From: CALBPI01 sp038529355
GTDB lineage: Bacteria; Pseudomonadota; Gammaproteobacteria; Steroidobacterales; Woeseiaceae
Direction of reading: 5' to 3'
Length of the DNA: 64,000 nt
NCBI GenBank assembly: GCA_038529355.1
Contig: JBCBDU010000004.1
Coordinates: 1-64,000, forward strand
This document shows positions 53,326 through 62,184 of this stretch, piece after piece. The first letter of the stretch is position 1. The number at the start of each line of letters is the position of its first letter. Made by a program: the position numbers and the translations under genes. A model generated the notes under the pieces. That model was given only the letters and a program-made list of their open reading frames with translations, ran no database searches and was not told the origin of the DNA.

Positions 53326-54633
53326 CTAGTCAGAGCCGGTCGCGCGCGGTTCATCGACAGCGCCGGCATTTTCGGCCTCGGACTCGTAGATGATGTACGG
53401 CGCGTTCTCACCGACAACGACCGCCTCGTCGACGACGACTTTGCTGGCGTTAGACAACGATGGCAGCTCGTACATCGTATCGAGCAGAACGTTCTCAAGA
53501 ATCGTGCGCAATCCACGCGCGCCCGTCTTGCGCTCCATCGCCTTACGCGCTACCGCCCGCAATGCATCAACGCGGAACTCAAGCTCCACGCCTTCCATGT
53601 CAAACAACTTGCGATACTGTTTCGTCAGTGCGTTGCGCGGCTCGACCAGAATAGTCACCAATGCATCTTCATCAAGCTCTTCCAAGGTCGCAACCACCGG
53701 CAGGCGCCCGACGAACTCGGGAATCAGACCAAAACGAATCAGGTCTTCCGGCTCAACATCGTGCAACAGCTCGCCAATAGAACCATCTTCTTCGTTGTTT
53801 TTGACGTCAGCAACAAAGCCGATGCCGCTCTTCGTTGACCGGTTGCGAATGATTTTTTCGAGGCCCGCAAACGCGCCGCCGCAAATGAACAGGATGTTGG
53901 AGGTGTCGACCTGCAGGAATTCCTGCTGCGGATGTTTTCGACCACCTTGCGGCGGCACCGATGCCACCGTGCCTTCGATCAACTTCAACAGCGCCTGTTG
54001 CACACCTTCGCCAGACACATCGCGCGTGATTGACGGGTTGTCAGACTTACGTGAGATCTTGTCGATTTCATCGATGTAGACGATACCGGTCTGCGCCTTC
54101 TCCACATCGTAATCACACTTTTGCAACAGCTTCTGGATGATGTTCTCAACATCTTCGCCCACGTAGCCCGCTTCGGTCAGCGTTGTTGCATCGGCAATGG
54201 TGAACGGCACGTTTAGCAAACGCGCCAGTGTCTCGGCAAGCAAAGTCTTACCGCAGCCCGTCGGACCAACGAGCAAGATATTGCTTTTTGCCAGCTCAAC
54301 TTCGTCCTTGCCGCGATCTTGAGCTTTGCTTTCCAACCGCTTGTAATGGTTGTAGACAGCCACTGACAAAACGCGCTTGGCGCGCGCTTGGCCGATGACA
54401 TAGTCATCAAGGGTGGTGTTAATCTCGGCCGGTTTCGGGAGCTTCTGAGCACCCAGATCGGCACTCTCTTCCAACTCCTCACGAATGATGTCATTACACA
54501 GCTCGACGCATTCGTCGCAAATGAACACAGAAGGGCCCGCAATGAGTTTGCGCACCTCGTGCTGGCTCTTGCCACAGAAAGAGCAGTACAGCAGCTTCCC
54601 GTCGTCATTCTTGCCGCGTTTTTCGTCACTCAT
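53326..54633 (-). CDS. clpX: ClpX ATPase, unfoldase of ClpXP
   Basis: A 435-residue AAA+ unfoldase. The N-terminal zinc domain has four cysteines (CSFCGKSQ and ICDECVELC). Walker A is GPTGCGKT near residue 118, Walker B VYIDEIDK, pore loop GYVGEDVEN, and the LIGFG-like ClpP-docking loop reads RFGLIPEFVGRLPV nearby. It unfolds tagged proteins and feeds ClpP, whose gene is directly upstream. The 137-bp gap before it has a -10-like TATACT at 54681-54676 on the minus strand, so clpX may also have its own promoter. Confidence 0.97.
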   Translation of the reverse strand: MSDEKRGKNDDGKLLYCSFCGKSQHEVRKLIAGPSVFICDECVELCNDIIREELEESADLGAQKLPKPAEINTTLDDYVIGQARAKRVLSVAVYNHYKRLESKAQDRGKDEVELAKSNILLVGPTGCGKTLLAETLARLLNVPFTIADATTLTEAGYVGEDVENIIQKLLQKCDYDVEKAQTGIVYIDEIDKISRKSDNPSITRDVSGEGVQQALLKLIEGTVASVPPQGGRKHPQQEFLQVDTSNILFICGGAFAGLEKIIRNRSTKSGIGFVADVKNNEEDGSIGELLHDVEPEDLIRFGLIPEFVGRLPVVATLEELDEDALVTILVEPRNALTKQYRKLFDMEGVELEFRVDALRAVARKAMERKTGARGLRTILENVLLDTMYELPSLSNASKVVVDEAVVVGENAPYIIYESEAENAGAVDEPRATGSD

Positions 54634-54770
54634 GCATCTATCCAGCAGGCCAAACCAGATGGCCGATTCGTCTTAAGTATATAAGACCTGTTGTTTACCC
54701 GTTATATAACACGCGCTCGCGACAGCCGCAAAAAGGGATGTTGCCCTCGCCAACTGCGTCACATTTCCAT

Positions 54771-55457
54771 TTAATCGTTTGTTTTCAACGACTCCGGACG
54801 CGACTCGAGCACTGTATCGATCAACCCGTAGTCGCGCGCCATGTCACTGCTCATGAAGTTATCGCGCTCGGTATCCGTCTGGATCTTGTCAAACGACTGA
54901 CCGGTGTGTTTGGCCATGATCTCGTTCAAGCGCTTTTTCATGTCGAGGATTTCGCGCGCGTGGATATCGATATCCGTCGCTTGCCCCTGAAAGCCTGCGC
55001 TCGGCTGATGCACCATGATGCGCGAATGCGGCAGCGCGTAGCGCTTGCCGGCTGCGCCGCCGCACAGCAGCAGCGCACCCATGCTCGCAGCCTGACCGAC
55101 ACAGATGGTGCTGACGTCGCACTTGATAAACTGCATGGTGTCGTAAATGGCCAGGCCGGCCGTGACCGCACCGCCCGGTGAATTAATATAGAAGTGGATG
55201 TCCTTGTCAGGATTCTCAGACTCAAGGAACAGCAACTGCGCGACGATCAGATTGGCCATGTGATCCTCGACCGGACCCACCATGAACAACACGCGCTCTT
55301 TCAGCAGCCGCGAATAAATGTCGTACGAACGCTCGCCGCGAGCCGTCTGCTCTACGACCATCGGTACCAGATTCAATGCTGTCGGCGTTGTTTGCACCCA
55401 ACTCTCCAATAATTCATTTGTTGTCGCACTATACCGATAGCGGCGGAGCGCCACCAT
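54771..55457 (-). CDS. clpP: ClpP serine protease subunit
   Basis: A 228-residue ClpP. Catalytic Ser125, His150 and Asp199 lie in GQAASMGALLL, RIMVHQPSAG and the TERDN segment, with the same spacing as in E. coli. The mature start, by analogy, is near residue 30 (LVPMVVEQTARGERS), leaving a longer propeptide than E. coli (14 residues) that should be removed by self-cleavage. It lies 15 bp after tig, so the two are likely co-transcribed. Confidence 0.96.
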   Translation of the reverse strand: MVALRRYRYSATTNELLESWVQTTPTALNLVPMVVEQTARGERSYDIYSRLLKERVLFMVGPVEDHMANLIVAQLLFLESENPDKDIHFYINSPGGAVTAGLAIYDTMQFIKCDVSTICVGQAASMGALLLCGGAAGKRYALPHSRIMVHQPSAGFQGQATDIDIHAREILDMKKRLNEIMAKHTGQSFDKIQTDTERDNFMSSDMARDYGLIDTVLESRPESLKTND

Positions 55458-55472
55458 GACTTAGTGCACCGT

Positions 55473-56765
55473 TTAACGTGCGTCCATGTACTCTTTAAAG
55501 GCGACCTTTTTAGCCGTCTCCGTGCCTTTCTGACGCAATGCCTCAATGGCCTGATCCTCCAGCACCATCGGCTCGATTTGCTGCAAAAACTTCGGATCAT
55601 TCAGATAGTTGCCAAGCAAACCTTCAGAATCATCGTAACCAGCAAACAACTCGCGCATCTTGCCCTCTACACGATCACGATCCAGCGTGATGGACTCGCT
55701 GCGCAAAAACTCCTGCATCAGCAGCCCGACATGAACCCGCTGCGTGGCAGCCGGCACAAAGTTCTCGCGCGGCGGGGCATCGGCGTGATCAGTCACGTTC
55801 ATGCGTTTCATCGCATCATGCTGCATCGTGTGTGCTTCCTGATCGACTAACGACTGCGGCACATCACAAGGATTCAGGGACATCAACTGATCGAGCACCT
55901 GTTGCTTGATATCTTGCGCACGCTTGGTGGCAAGCTCCGACGCCATGTTCTTTTCAACCTCGGCGCGTAACGTCTCAATATTGCCGTCTTCAATACCAAA
56001 CTCTTTAACAAACTCCGTATCAATTTCCGGCAACTCGCGCGCGTTAACCAATTTGACCGACGCGTCGAACTGGGCTGTCTTACCAGCCAAGTCTTCCGCC
56101 GGGTAATCATCCGGGTAGCTGACATCGAAGGATTTGTCGTCACCGGCTTTGACACCACGCAGCGCCTTGTCGAAGTCGGGCAACATCTGATCCGCGCCAA
56201 GCACCACCGGTACATCGGTGCCCTGACCGTTTTCAAGCGGCTCGCCGTCCAGCTTGCCGCTGAAGTCGACGACGACCTGATCGCCGGCTTTCGCTTTGCG
56301 ATCGACAGCTATCCAGGTGCCGCGTTGCTCGCGCAGGCTATCCAGCATGACATCAACATCTTTGCTGTCGATGCTGACATCTGGCACCTCGATGCTGATC
56401 TTGTCGAGGTCCTTCAGTTCTATTTCAGGAAACACCTCGAACACCGCTGTATAGGCAAAGTCCTTACCTTCGGCGATTTCTTCCGGCTCGATATTCGGGT
56501 TTCCGGCCGGCAGCAACTGCTCTTTCTGCAGCGCTTCGGCATAACTGGACTGCATCACTTCGGAGATGATCTCCTGGCGAACCTGCGGCCCATAGCGTTT
56601 GCGGATCACCTTCGCCGGCACTTTGCCCGGTCGAAATCCTTCCAGTCGCGCATTGCGCCCTACGCTTTTCAGTCGCTCATCGACCTTTGAGTCAATGTCT
56701 GCCGCCGGTACCTGTACCCGCATACGCCGCTCAAGCGTGCCGCTCGACTCAACCGAAACCTGCAT
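55473..56765 (-). CDS. tig: Trigger factor
   Basis: A 430-residue ribosome-bound chaperone. The ribosome-binding signature GFRPGKVP lies near residue 44, the FKBP-type prolyl isomerase domain at about 150-245 (GDQVVVDFSGKLDGE), and the helical arms after that. It shields nascent chains at the exit tunnel. Length matches E. coli (432). It heads tig-clpP-clpX-lon in the conserved order. Confidence 0.97.
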   Translation of the reverse strand: MQVSVESSGTLERRMRVQVPAADIDSKVDERLKSVGRNARLEGFRPGKVPAKVIRKRYGPQVRQEIISEVMQSSYAEALQKEQLLPAGNPNIEPEEIAEGKDFAYTAVFEVFPEIELKDLDKISIEVPDVSIDSKDVDVMLDSLREQRGTWIAVDRKAKAGDQVVVDFSGKLDGEPLENGQGTDVPVVLGADQMLPDFDKALRGVKAGDDKSFDVSYPDDYPAEDLAGKTAQFDASVKLVNARELPEIDTEFVKEFGIEDGNIETLRAEVEKNMASELATKRAQDIKQQVLDQLMSLNPCDVPQSLVDQEAHTMQHDAMKRMNVTDHADAPPRENFVPAATQRVHVGLLMQEFLRSESITLDRDRVEGKMRELFAGYDDSEGLLGNYLNDPKFLQQIEPMVLEDQAIEALRQKGTETAKKVAFKEYMDAR

Positions 56766-56857
56766 GGGTCTTTCCTTTTTCTATGTGTGTTGCAGCTGCA
56801 CCGGCTGCAGCCTTTGCGCCGCAAAGGCTTGATGACTAATCAAAGTAACGGGGCGCG

Positions 56858-56942
<85 letters not shown>

Positions 56943-56968
56943 ATACGCCGCGTACAATCCAGCCGGAT

Positions 56969-56997
56969 ATTATACCGAATTGTGACCTGGATTGGAT
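56969..56997 (-). promoter_or_regulatory. Probable promoter of tRNA-Leu
   Basis: A perfect TATAAT on the minus strand at 56974-56969 lies 27 bp before the tRNA 5' end. The -35 region is poor. It gives tRNA-Leu its own promoter after the HDOD gene. Confidence 0.45.
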
Positions 56998-57012
56998 ACC
57001 CGCGTCGTAGGT

Positions 57013-57882
57013 CTAGCCGCCGAGCAAGCTGCCAGCGATGCTCGCATCTTTGGCGGTAATACACCCTGTGCCAATGTCCGCCACCTGCTCAGCGCTCAGG
57101 CCCAGCAAATCCAACCACTCGGGGCCTATTTCGCGCGCATGTTCTTCGTCAGTAGCACTGCGCGCACACAGGATCAGCGCGCTCATCGGCGCCGCCGCCG
57201 GGTCGCCCATGGCCAACGCCTGGTACGCGGCAACCAATATTTCCGGCATGGACCAACTATGCGCCAGTGACGCCGTGATGGCGGCCGCTGACACCCCGAA
57301 TTCTGCCGACACTGCGGCATCGATATCCTGACTGTGCGCGTCGTGCTCGTCGAGAACCGTGTTCAGGCGCAATGGCTCGAGCGCCGCCAAAGCCAATGAA
57401 CCCAAACCGCTGCACAAACCCAACGTGTGCGCCAAAATTTGCGCCTCGCCAGACAGCGTCGACTGCTTGGCCATTTTTTGGCACGCATCGGCCAGACTCA
57501 TTGCCTGTTGCCAGAACACGCCGGCGTCGAAGTTCGGGCATTGCGACGTGTCGAACGAGCGTTTGACCGCCAGCGCAAAGGCCATCGTGCGCACCGTGTC
57601 GACGCCGAGCACGCGATTAACGACCTGGCGCATATCAGTGACCGGCTCTTGCAAGTTAAAGTAGGACGAATTGGCGATGCCAATTAGACGCGCTGTGATG
57701 GCCGGATCACCGGCAACGATGTCGGCAACGATATTCCCGTCAAGAAATTCATCACCGAAACTCTGAATGATTTTCATGCCGGTTTCCGGCAAAGGCGGCA
57801 ATGCGTCAACCTTGCTCACATCGAATACCGATCTGTGGTTGTCTTGTGCCCTGACCACGCTCATCAAACCGCTCTCCTGCAA
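57013..57882 (-). CDS. HDOD-domain protein
   Basis: A 289-residue protein with an HDOD domain over about 25-225, a relative of HD phosphohydrolases without the metal site. VSKVDALPPLPETGMKIIQSFGDE opens it and RLIGIANSSYFN is the typical helix. HDOD proteins act in signalling and stress or motility control, often beside cyclic-di-GMP genes; no partner is seen here. ATG 57864 (residue 7) is an alternative start. It lies between tRNA-Leu and tRNA-His and is followed upstream by two tRNA-His fragments, so it may have been inserted into the tRNA array. Confidence 0.82.
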   Translation of the reverse strand: MQESGLMSVVRAQDNHRSVFDVSKVDALPPLPETGMKIIQSFGDEFLDGNIVADIVAGDPAITARLIGIANSSYFNLQEPVTDMRQVVNRVLGVDTVRTMAFALAVKRSFDTSQCPNFDAGVFWQQAMSLADACQKMAKQSTLSGEAQILAHTLGLCSGLGSLALAALEPLRLNTVLDEHDAHSQDIDAAVSAEFGVSAAAITASLAHSWSMPEILVAAYQALAMGDPAAAPMSALILCARSATDEEHAREIGPEWLDLLGLSAEQVADIGTGCITAKDASIAGSLLGG

Positions 57883-58069
57883 CGTTCGCCCTATGTTTGG
57901 TGTGCACGCGACCGCTGATCACCCTTTAGTGATTACACGACAGCACGCCCACGACTCTTCACCCCTTCACCAGCGTTAGCGACCAACGACATTGCAGCTT
58001 TAACGTCGACCTGCGTCATCGCGTTATGGCAAAACCGGCATAGGTGAATGGGCGTGAGCGAGGCGCCAG

Positions 58070-58097
58070 GACCGGGATCACAACCCGGGGCTCTACC
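58070..58097 (-). pseudogene. tRNA-His fragment A (anticodon arm)
   Basis: These 28 bp are identical to 58217-58244 of the intact tRNA-His, in the same orientation, and cover the anticodon arm and part of the D arm. Sequence on both sides diverges, though CACACCCA at 58118-58125 recalls the acceptor end. It cannot fold as a full tRNA. Confidence 0.85.
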
Positions 58098-58135
58098 TTG
58101 CTGCTGCGCAGACTCGCCACACCCAATTGTCTATA

Positions 58136-58162
58136 GGTGGGTGTAGCTCAGTTGCCAGAGCC
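58136..58162 (+). pseudogene. tRNA-His fragment B (5' half, inverted)
   Basis: 27 bp on the plus strand match the first 27 bases of the intact tRNA-His (58262-58236 on minus) with two adjacent differences. It stands head to head with the real gene, 73 bp away, forming a long inverted repeat. The rest of a tRNA is absent. Confidence 0.85.
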
Positions 58163-58185
58163 AGTCGGTGATGACGATTGAGAAG

Positions 58186-58262
58186 TGGGGTGGATGACGG
58201 GACTCGAACCCGCGACGACCGGGATCACAACCCGGGGCTCTACCAACTGAGCTACACCCACC
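58186..58262 (-). tRNA. tRNA-His (GTG)
   Basis: 77 nt including the extra G at position -1, discriminator C and encoded CCA. Acceptor GTGGGTG pairs with CATCCAC, anticodon GTG in loop TTGTGAT. Third in the Pro-Arg-His transcript. Confidence 0.97.
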
Positions 58263-58289
58263 ATTGGAGTCTCGTTGCGCGCCGGACAT

Positions 58290-58366
58290 TGGCACGCCCG
58301 GCAGGACTCGAACCTGCAACCCTCGGCTTAGAAGGCCGATGCTCTATCCAGTTGAGCTACGGGCGC
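58290..58366 (-). tRNA. tRNA-Arg (TCT)
   Basis: 77 nt with encoded CCA. Acceptor GCGCCCG pairs with CGGGCGT (G-U at the first pair), anticodon TCT in loop CTTCTAA, T arm GCAGGTTCGAGTCCTGC. Confidence 0.96.
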
Positions 58367-58401
58367 AATGTCCTCATGGTGCTGATGATGTGGCGAGATT
58401 G

Positions 58402-58478
58402 TGGTCGGGGCAGAGAGATTCGAACTCCCGACCCTCTGCTCCCAAAGCAGATGCGCTACCAGACTGCGCCATGCCCCG
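58402..58478 (-). tRNA. tRNA-Pro (TGG)
   Basis: 77 nt with encoded CCA. Acceptor CGGGGCA pairs with TGCCCCG, discriminator A, anticodon TGG in loop TTTGGGA. First in the Pro-Arg-His cluster. Confidence 0.97.
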
Positions 58479-58509
58479 ATTACGGCAAGCCACATCCATC
58501 AGACGCGCA

Positions 58510-58539
58510 ATTATGCGGGGCGGATAGCTACAGCGTCAA
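58510..58539 (-). promoter_or_regulatory. Promoter of the Pro-Arg-His tRNA cluster
   Basis: Minus strand: TTGACG at 58539-58534, 18 bp, CATAAT at 58515-58510, followed by the GC-rich TGCGCGTC. That GC-rich discriminator is typical of stable RNA promoters under stringent control. Confidence 0.65.
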
Positions 58540-58619
58540 CGACCTAGGGCGCTTAATCCACTTCATCCCTCTGCGCAGCTCTGGTATGTTGCCGCCTCAG
58601 CTAATACAAAGGTGCACCT

Positions 58620-59270
58620 ATGCGACATTCGAGAATCACCGCGATCGCGCTGGCACTGTTCAGCGTGACATGTTTCGCGCAGGACGACGCCGAACTGATC
58701 ATTGGCTTTCCGCAAGTATTGGTCGTCACCAATCAGGGCGAGTTCGTTGTCGAGCTGGACGCGGACCGAGCGCCCTACACTGCCACCCGATTCCACGATC
58801 TCGTGACGAGTGGTTACTACGACAAAACGATCTTCCATCGGGTCGTGGCCGGATTCGTTATTCAGGGTGGCGGTCATCGCGCAGACATGAGCGTGACCCC
58901 CGCAGTGGACAAACTCATCAACGAGTCGGGCAATGGCCTGAGTAACGAGCGCGGAACGATTGCAATGGCTCGCGAGAATTCGCCACACACCGCGACGTCG
59001 CAGTTCTACATCAACGTCGCCAACAATGACCGGCTGGATCCGAGCAGGGACCGTTGGGGTTACGCGGTGTTTGGCCGCGTCGTGTCCGGCATGGATACGG
59101 TTGACACCATTGCCGCGCTACCGGTATCCAACCGCGGGCAATTCCAGAATGTGCCCAGCATGCCGGTAACAGTGACCTCCATGCGCGTACTGTCGGCGGA
59201 GGAAGTTGAGGCGCGCGCGCAAGCCGAGCTTGAAAAAGCCGAGGCCATGCTGCTGGAAATTACAGAGTAG
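58620..59270 (+). CDS. Cyclophilin-type peptidyl-prolyl isomerase, exported
   Basis: A 216-residue protein with a signal peptide (residues 1-20, ending TCFAQ). The cyclophilin domain spans about 32-195: YYDKTIFHRVVAGFVIQGGG includes the catalytic Arg, and the domain continues through MARENSPHTATSQFYIN and GYAVFGRVVSGMD. It accelerates proline isomerisation in the periplasm, as PpiA does. A C-terminal Glu/Ala helix (EEVEARAQAELEKAEAM) extends beyond the domain. It lies 9 bp before lpxH, the arrangement of ppiB-lpxH in E. coli. Confidence 0.92.
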   Translation: MRHSRITAIALALFSVTCFAQDDAELIIGFPQVLVVTNQGEFVVELDADRAPYTATRFHDLVTSGYYDKTIFHRVVAGFVIQGGGHRADMSVTPAVDKLINESGNGLSNERGTIAMARENSPHTATSQFYINVANNDRLDPSRDRWGYAVFGRVVSGMDTVDTIAALPVSNRGQFQNVPSMPVTVTSMRVLSAEEVEARAQAELEKAEAMLLEITE

Positions 59271-59279
59271 CTGACGGCA

Positions 59280-60008
59280 GTGGGCGCCCCTACGCTGTTC
59301 ATTTCCGACTTACACCTGCATGCAAGTGCACCCGAGATATCGTCGCAGTTTTTGCAATTTCTGCGCGGCGAGGCACGCGACGCAGCAGCACTCTACGTAT
59401 TAGGTGATTTATTCGAAGCCTGGATTGGTGACGATGACCCGGACTCGCACTACGCGCAAGTTCAGGATGCACTCGCAGACTATGCTCGCCACGTGCCGTG
59501 GTTTTTTATGCACGGCAATCGAGATTTCATGATCGGCGAGCAATTTGCAGCACGCACCGGCTGCACGTTACTGGACGATCCTGTCGTGCACGATCTGCAT
59601 GGTGAATCGGTGTTGCTCAGCCACGGCGACCAGTATTGCACCGACGACGTCGAGTATCAGGCCGTGCGTAAAACAGTGCGTGATCCTGCATGGCAACAGC
59701 AGGTGTTGTCATTGCCGGTCGCTACCCGTTTGCAAATGGCCAGCCAGGCGCGTGACGAGAGCGCTAACGCCAATCAACACAAAGCAGCCGACATCATGGA
59801 CGTCAATCCGGACGCTATCGTTGACGCGCTTGAAACCCACGGCGTGCAAACGATGCTGCACGGTCACACGCACCGGCCGGATGTTCATGACATAGCATTG
59901 TCGGACGGCACGCCGGCCAGACGAATGGTGCTTGGCGACTGGTATACGCAAGGCAGCGTCGGCATCTGGGATGCGACAGGATACCGCCTCAGTGAATTGC
60001 CTCGCTAG
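59280..60008 (+). CDS. lpxH: UDP-2,3-diacylglucosamine diphosphatase
   Basis: A 242-residue metallophosphoesterase of lipid A synthesis, cleaving UDP-diacylglucosamine to lipid X and UMP. Metal ligands lie in SDLHLHA, GDLFEAWIGDD, HGNRDF, SHGD and HGHTHRPDVH. The start is GTG at 59280, 9 bp after the cyclophilin gene. Length matches E. coli LpxH (240). The 3' end overlaps the convergent miaE gene by 20 bp. Confidence 0.94.
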   Translation: MGAPTLFISDLHLHASAPEISSQFLQFLRGEARDAAALYVLGDLFEAWIGDDDPDSHYAQVQDALADYARHVPWFFMHGNRDFMIGEQFAARTGCTLLDDPVVHDLHGESVLLSHGDQYCTDDVEYQAVRKTVRDPAWQQQVLSLPVATRLQMASQARDESANANQHKAADIMDVNPDAIVDALETHGVQTMLHGHTHRPDVHDIALSDGTPARRMVLGDWYTQGSVGIWDATGYRLSELPR

Positions 60009-60669
60009 CGCTAGCCGGCGCCGGTGGACCACTGTGAAAACGCAGCGCACTGGCCGGCTGCGCAATCAAACGCTGTTCGGCAGCGCGTAGCGCATTGATG
60101 CGCGTATCAATCGAGTTTTTTGCAAATGTGCGTGCCAATTCCAGGTAGTGTTCGAAATGGCGCGCTTCTGAAGCCAGTAGGCCCCGATAAAAGTCCCCGA
60201 GCGAGCCGTCCAGCAGCGGCGCAATCAACGCGAAACGCTCGCAGGAGCGCGCCTCGATCAGTGCGCCGGTAATCAACGTATCCACCAGTTTGCCCGGCTC
60301 GTTAGCTGCAAGCTGTTCGTGCAAGCCACGCGCATACGCAGACGCCGACAGCGTGCGATAGCCAATACCGCGTTGTTTCATCAGCTTGCGAACCTGCTCG
60401 AAATGACGCATCTCCTCACGTGCCAGTCGCGACATTCGGTACACGAGCGCGTCGTGCTGACCATAACGGTGCAGCATTGAGATCGCAGTTGAGGCCGCCT
60501 TCAGTTCGCAGTTGGCGTGGTCATTCAACAACGTCGGTAAGTCTTGCGACAACGCATGTGCCCATAAAGACGACGACGGCACCTGCAAGAACTGGGCAAT
60601 CGGGTCGGGCACGCCATCGGCAAATGCCGTGCCGAGCGACGCTGAAACGACCGCCGGAGGCGTTGCCAC
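59989..60669 (-). CDS. miaE: tRNA-(ms2io6A)-hydroxylase
   Basis: A 226-residue diiron protein of the ferritin-like MiaE family, which hydroxylates ms2i6A37 in tRNAs reading UNN codons. Iron ligands are seen in CELKAAS, REEMRHFEQV, IEARSCERF and ASEARHFEHYL. The start is GTG, sharing one base with the purF stop (TAGTG), so the two are coupled. The 3' end overlaps lpxH on the other strand. Confidence 0.92.
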   Translation of the reverse strand: MATPPAVVSASLGTAFADGVPDPIAQFLQVPSSSLWAHALSQDLPTLLNDHANCELKAASTAISMLHRYGQHDALVYRMSRLAREEMRHFEQVRKLMKQRGIGYRTLSASAYARGLHEQLAANEPGKLVDTLITGALIEARSCERFALIAPLLDGSLGDFYRGLLASEARHFEHYLELARTFAKNSIDTRINALRAAEQRLIAQPASALRFHSGPPAPASASEAIH

Positions 60670-62183
60670 TAACGCACCGCCTGGCGATGATCGCGCAACT
60701 TTTGGTCGGCCTTGCGCTGCTTGTGCAACTTCAGATCATTACGTGTCGCCTGCAGGCGCGCCAGATACTCCTGCGATACGTCGCCGGTGACATACTCGCC
60801 AGAAAAACACGACGTATCGAACGCCGAAATACTGCTGTGGTCGTGCTTGACCGACTCGATCAGGCCGTCAAGGTCCTGATACACCAACCAGTCTGCGCCG
60901 ATCTCCTGCTCAATCTCGGCAATGCTGCGACCGTGCGCAACTAATTCATGCGCTGCGGGCATATCGATGCCGTACACGTTCGGATAGCGCACTGGTGGCG
61001 CAGCCGAGGCAAAAAAAACTTGTTTCGCACCCGCCTCGCGCGCCATCCGAATGATTTGCTGGGACGTCGTACCTCGAACAATCGAATCGTCGACTAACAG
61101 CACCGTTTTACCGCGAAACTCAAGATCGATTGCGTTGAGTTTGCGCCGCACGGATGCCTCACGCATCGCCTGCCCGGGCATGATGAAGGTCCGCCCGATG
61201 TAGCGGTTCTTGATGAAGCCTTCGCGATACTTGACTCCGAGACCGTGCGCGACTTGTACCGCCGCCGTACGGCTCGTATCCGGAATCGGAATCACTACAT
61301 CAATGCCGTGTTCCGGTCTTTCGCGCCGGATCTTGTCAGCCAACTGATCGCCCATGCGCAGGCGAGCCTTGTAGACCGAGATATTGTCGAGAATAGAATC
61401 GGGTCGGGCAAAGTACACATACTCGAAAATACAGGGCGAGTAGGCTTTGCGCGGTGCGCATTGCTGCGCATGCAAGCGACCATTGGCATCGATGAACACG
61501 GCCTCACCAGGCGCAACATCGCGCTCGCGCGTGAAGCCTAACGCATCGAACGCCACGCTCTCGGATGCGAGCATGTACTCCACGCCCTCCGCCGTTGAGC
61601 GACTGCCGAGCACGAGTGGCCGTATGCCCCACGGGTCGCGAAAGCCTACTATGCCGTGACCAACGATCATCGCGACCACGGCGTAGCCGCCCACACAGCG
61701 TTGGTGCAGACCCTCGACGGCTGCGAACATGTTCTCGGGCTTCAGTGACTCGCCAGGTTGTTGGGCAATCTCGTGTGCCAGAACATTCAGCAACGCTTCC
61801 GAGTCGGAGCCCGTGTTCAGGTGCCGCCGGTCACGCTCGGCAAGCAATTTGAACAAGCTGTCTGTATTGGTCAGATTGCCGTTGTGCGCCAGCACGATAC
61901 CGTACGGCGAATTGACATAGAACGGCTGTGCTTCGCTGGCACTGGAACAACCGGCTGTCGGATAGCGCACATGGCCGATACCGGCATTGCCGCGCAACCG
62001 TTCCATATGTCGTTGTTGAAACGCGTCGCGAACCAGGCCGTTCTTCTTGCGCGAATACACGTTGCGGCCATCGCTGGTGGTAATGCCGGCAGCATCCTGA
62101 CCACGATGTTGCATGACTGTTAACGCATCATAGATTGCCTGATTGACCGGTGCTGTTCCCGCAATGCCAACCACACCACACAT
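60669..62183 (-). CDS. purF: Amidophosphoribosyltransferase
   Basis: A 504-residue enzyme for the first step of purine synthesis. The start at 62183 gives MCGVVGIAG, so Cys becomes the N-terminal glutaminase nucleophile after Met removal; the frame upstream lies in cvpA. The N-terminal Ntn domain (MQHRGQDAAGI) is followed by the phosphoribosyltransferase half with VLLVDDSIVRGTTS, the PRPP loop. It starts 1 bp after the cvpA stop codon. Confidence 0.96.
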   Translation of the reverse strand: MCGVVGIAGTAPVNQAIYDALTVMQHRGQDAAGITTSDGRNVYSRKKNGLVRDAFQQRHMERLRGNAGIGHVRYPTAGCSSASEAQPFYVNSPYGIVLAHNGNLTNTDSLFKLLAERDRRHLNTGSDSEALLNVLAHEIAQQPGESLKPENMFAAVEGLHQRCVGGYAVVAMIVGHGIVGFRDPWGIRPLVLGSRSTAEGVEYMLASESVAFDALGFTRERDVAPGEAVFIDANGRLHAQQCAPRKAYSPCIFEYVYFARPDSILDNISVYKARLRMGDQLADKIRRERPEHGIDVVIPIPDTSRTAAVQVAHGLGVKYREGFIKNRYIGRTFIMPGQAMREASVRRKLNAIDLEFRGKTVLLVDDSIVRGTTSQQIIRMAREAGAKQVFFASAAPPVRYPNVYGIDMPAAHELVAHGRSIAEIEQEIGADWLVYQDLDGLIESVKHDHSSISAFDTSCFSGEYVTGDVSQEYLARLQATRNDLKLHKQRKADQKLRDHRQAVR

Positions 62184-62184
62184 A

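Noticed and set aside
58136..58185. A second working tRNA on the plus strand
   Set aside because: Only the acceptor 5' strand and D arm of tRNA-His are recognisable; the T arm and 3' acceptor strand are absent.
57883..58185. Prophage or genomic island attachment site
   Set aside because: The tRNA-His fragments would suit one, but no integrase or phage gene is within the window and the inserted DNA is only about 1.2 kb.
58178..58945. A 255-codon plus-strand frame over the tRNA cluster
   Set aside because: It runs antisense to three tRNAs and into the cyclophilin gene in another frame; such frames are common artefacts over tRNA genes.
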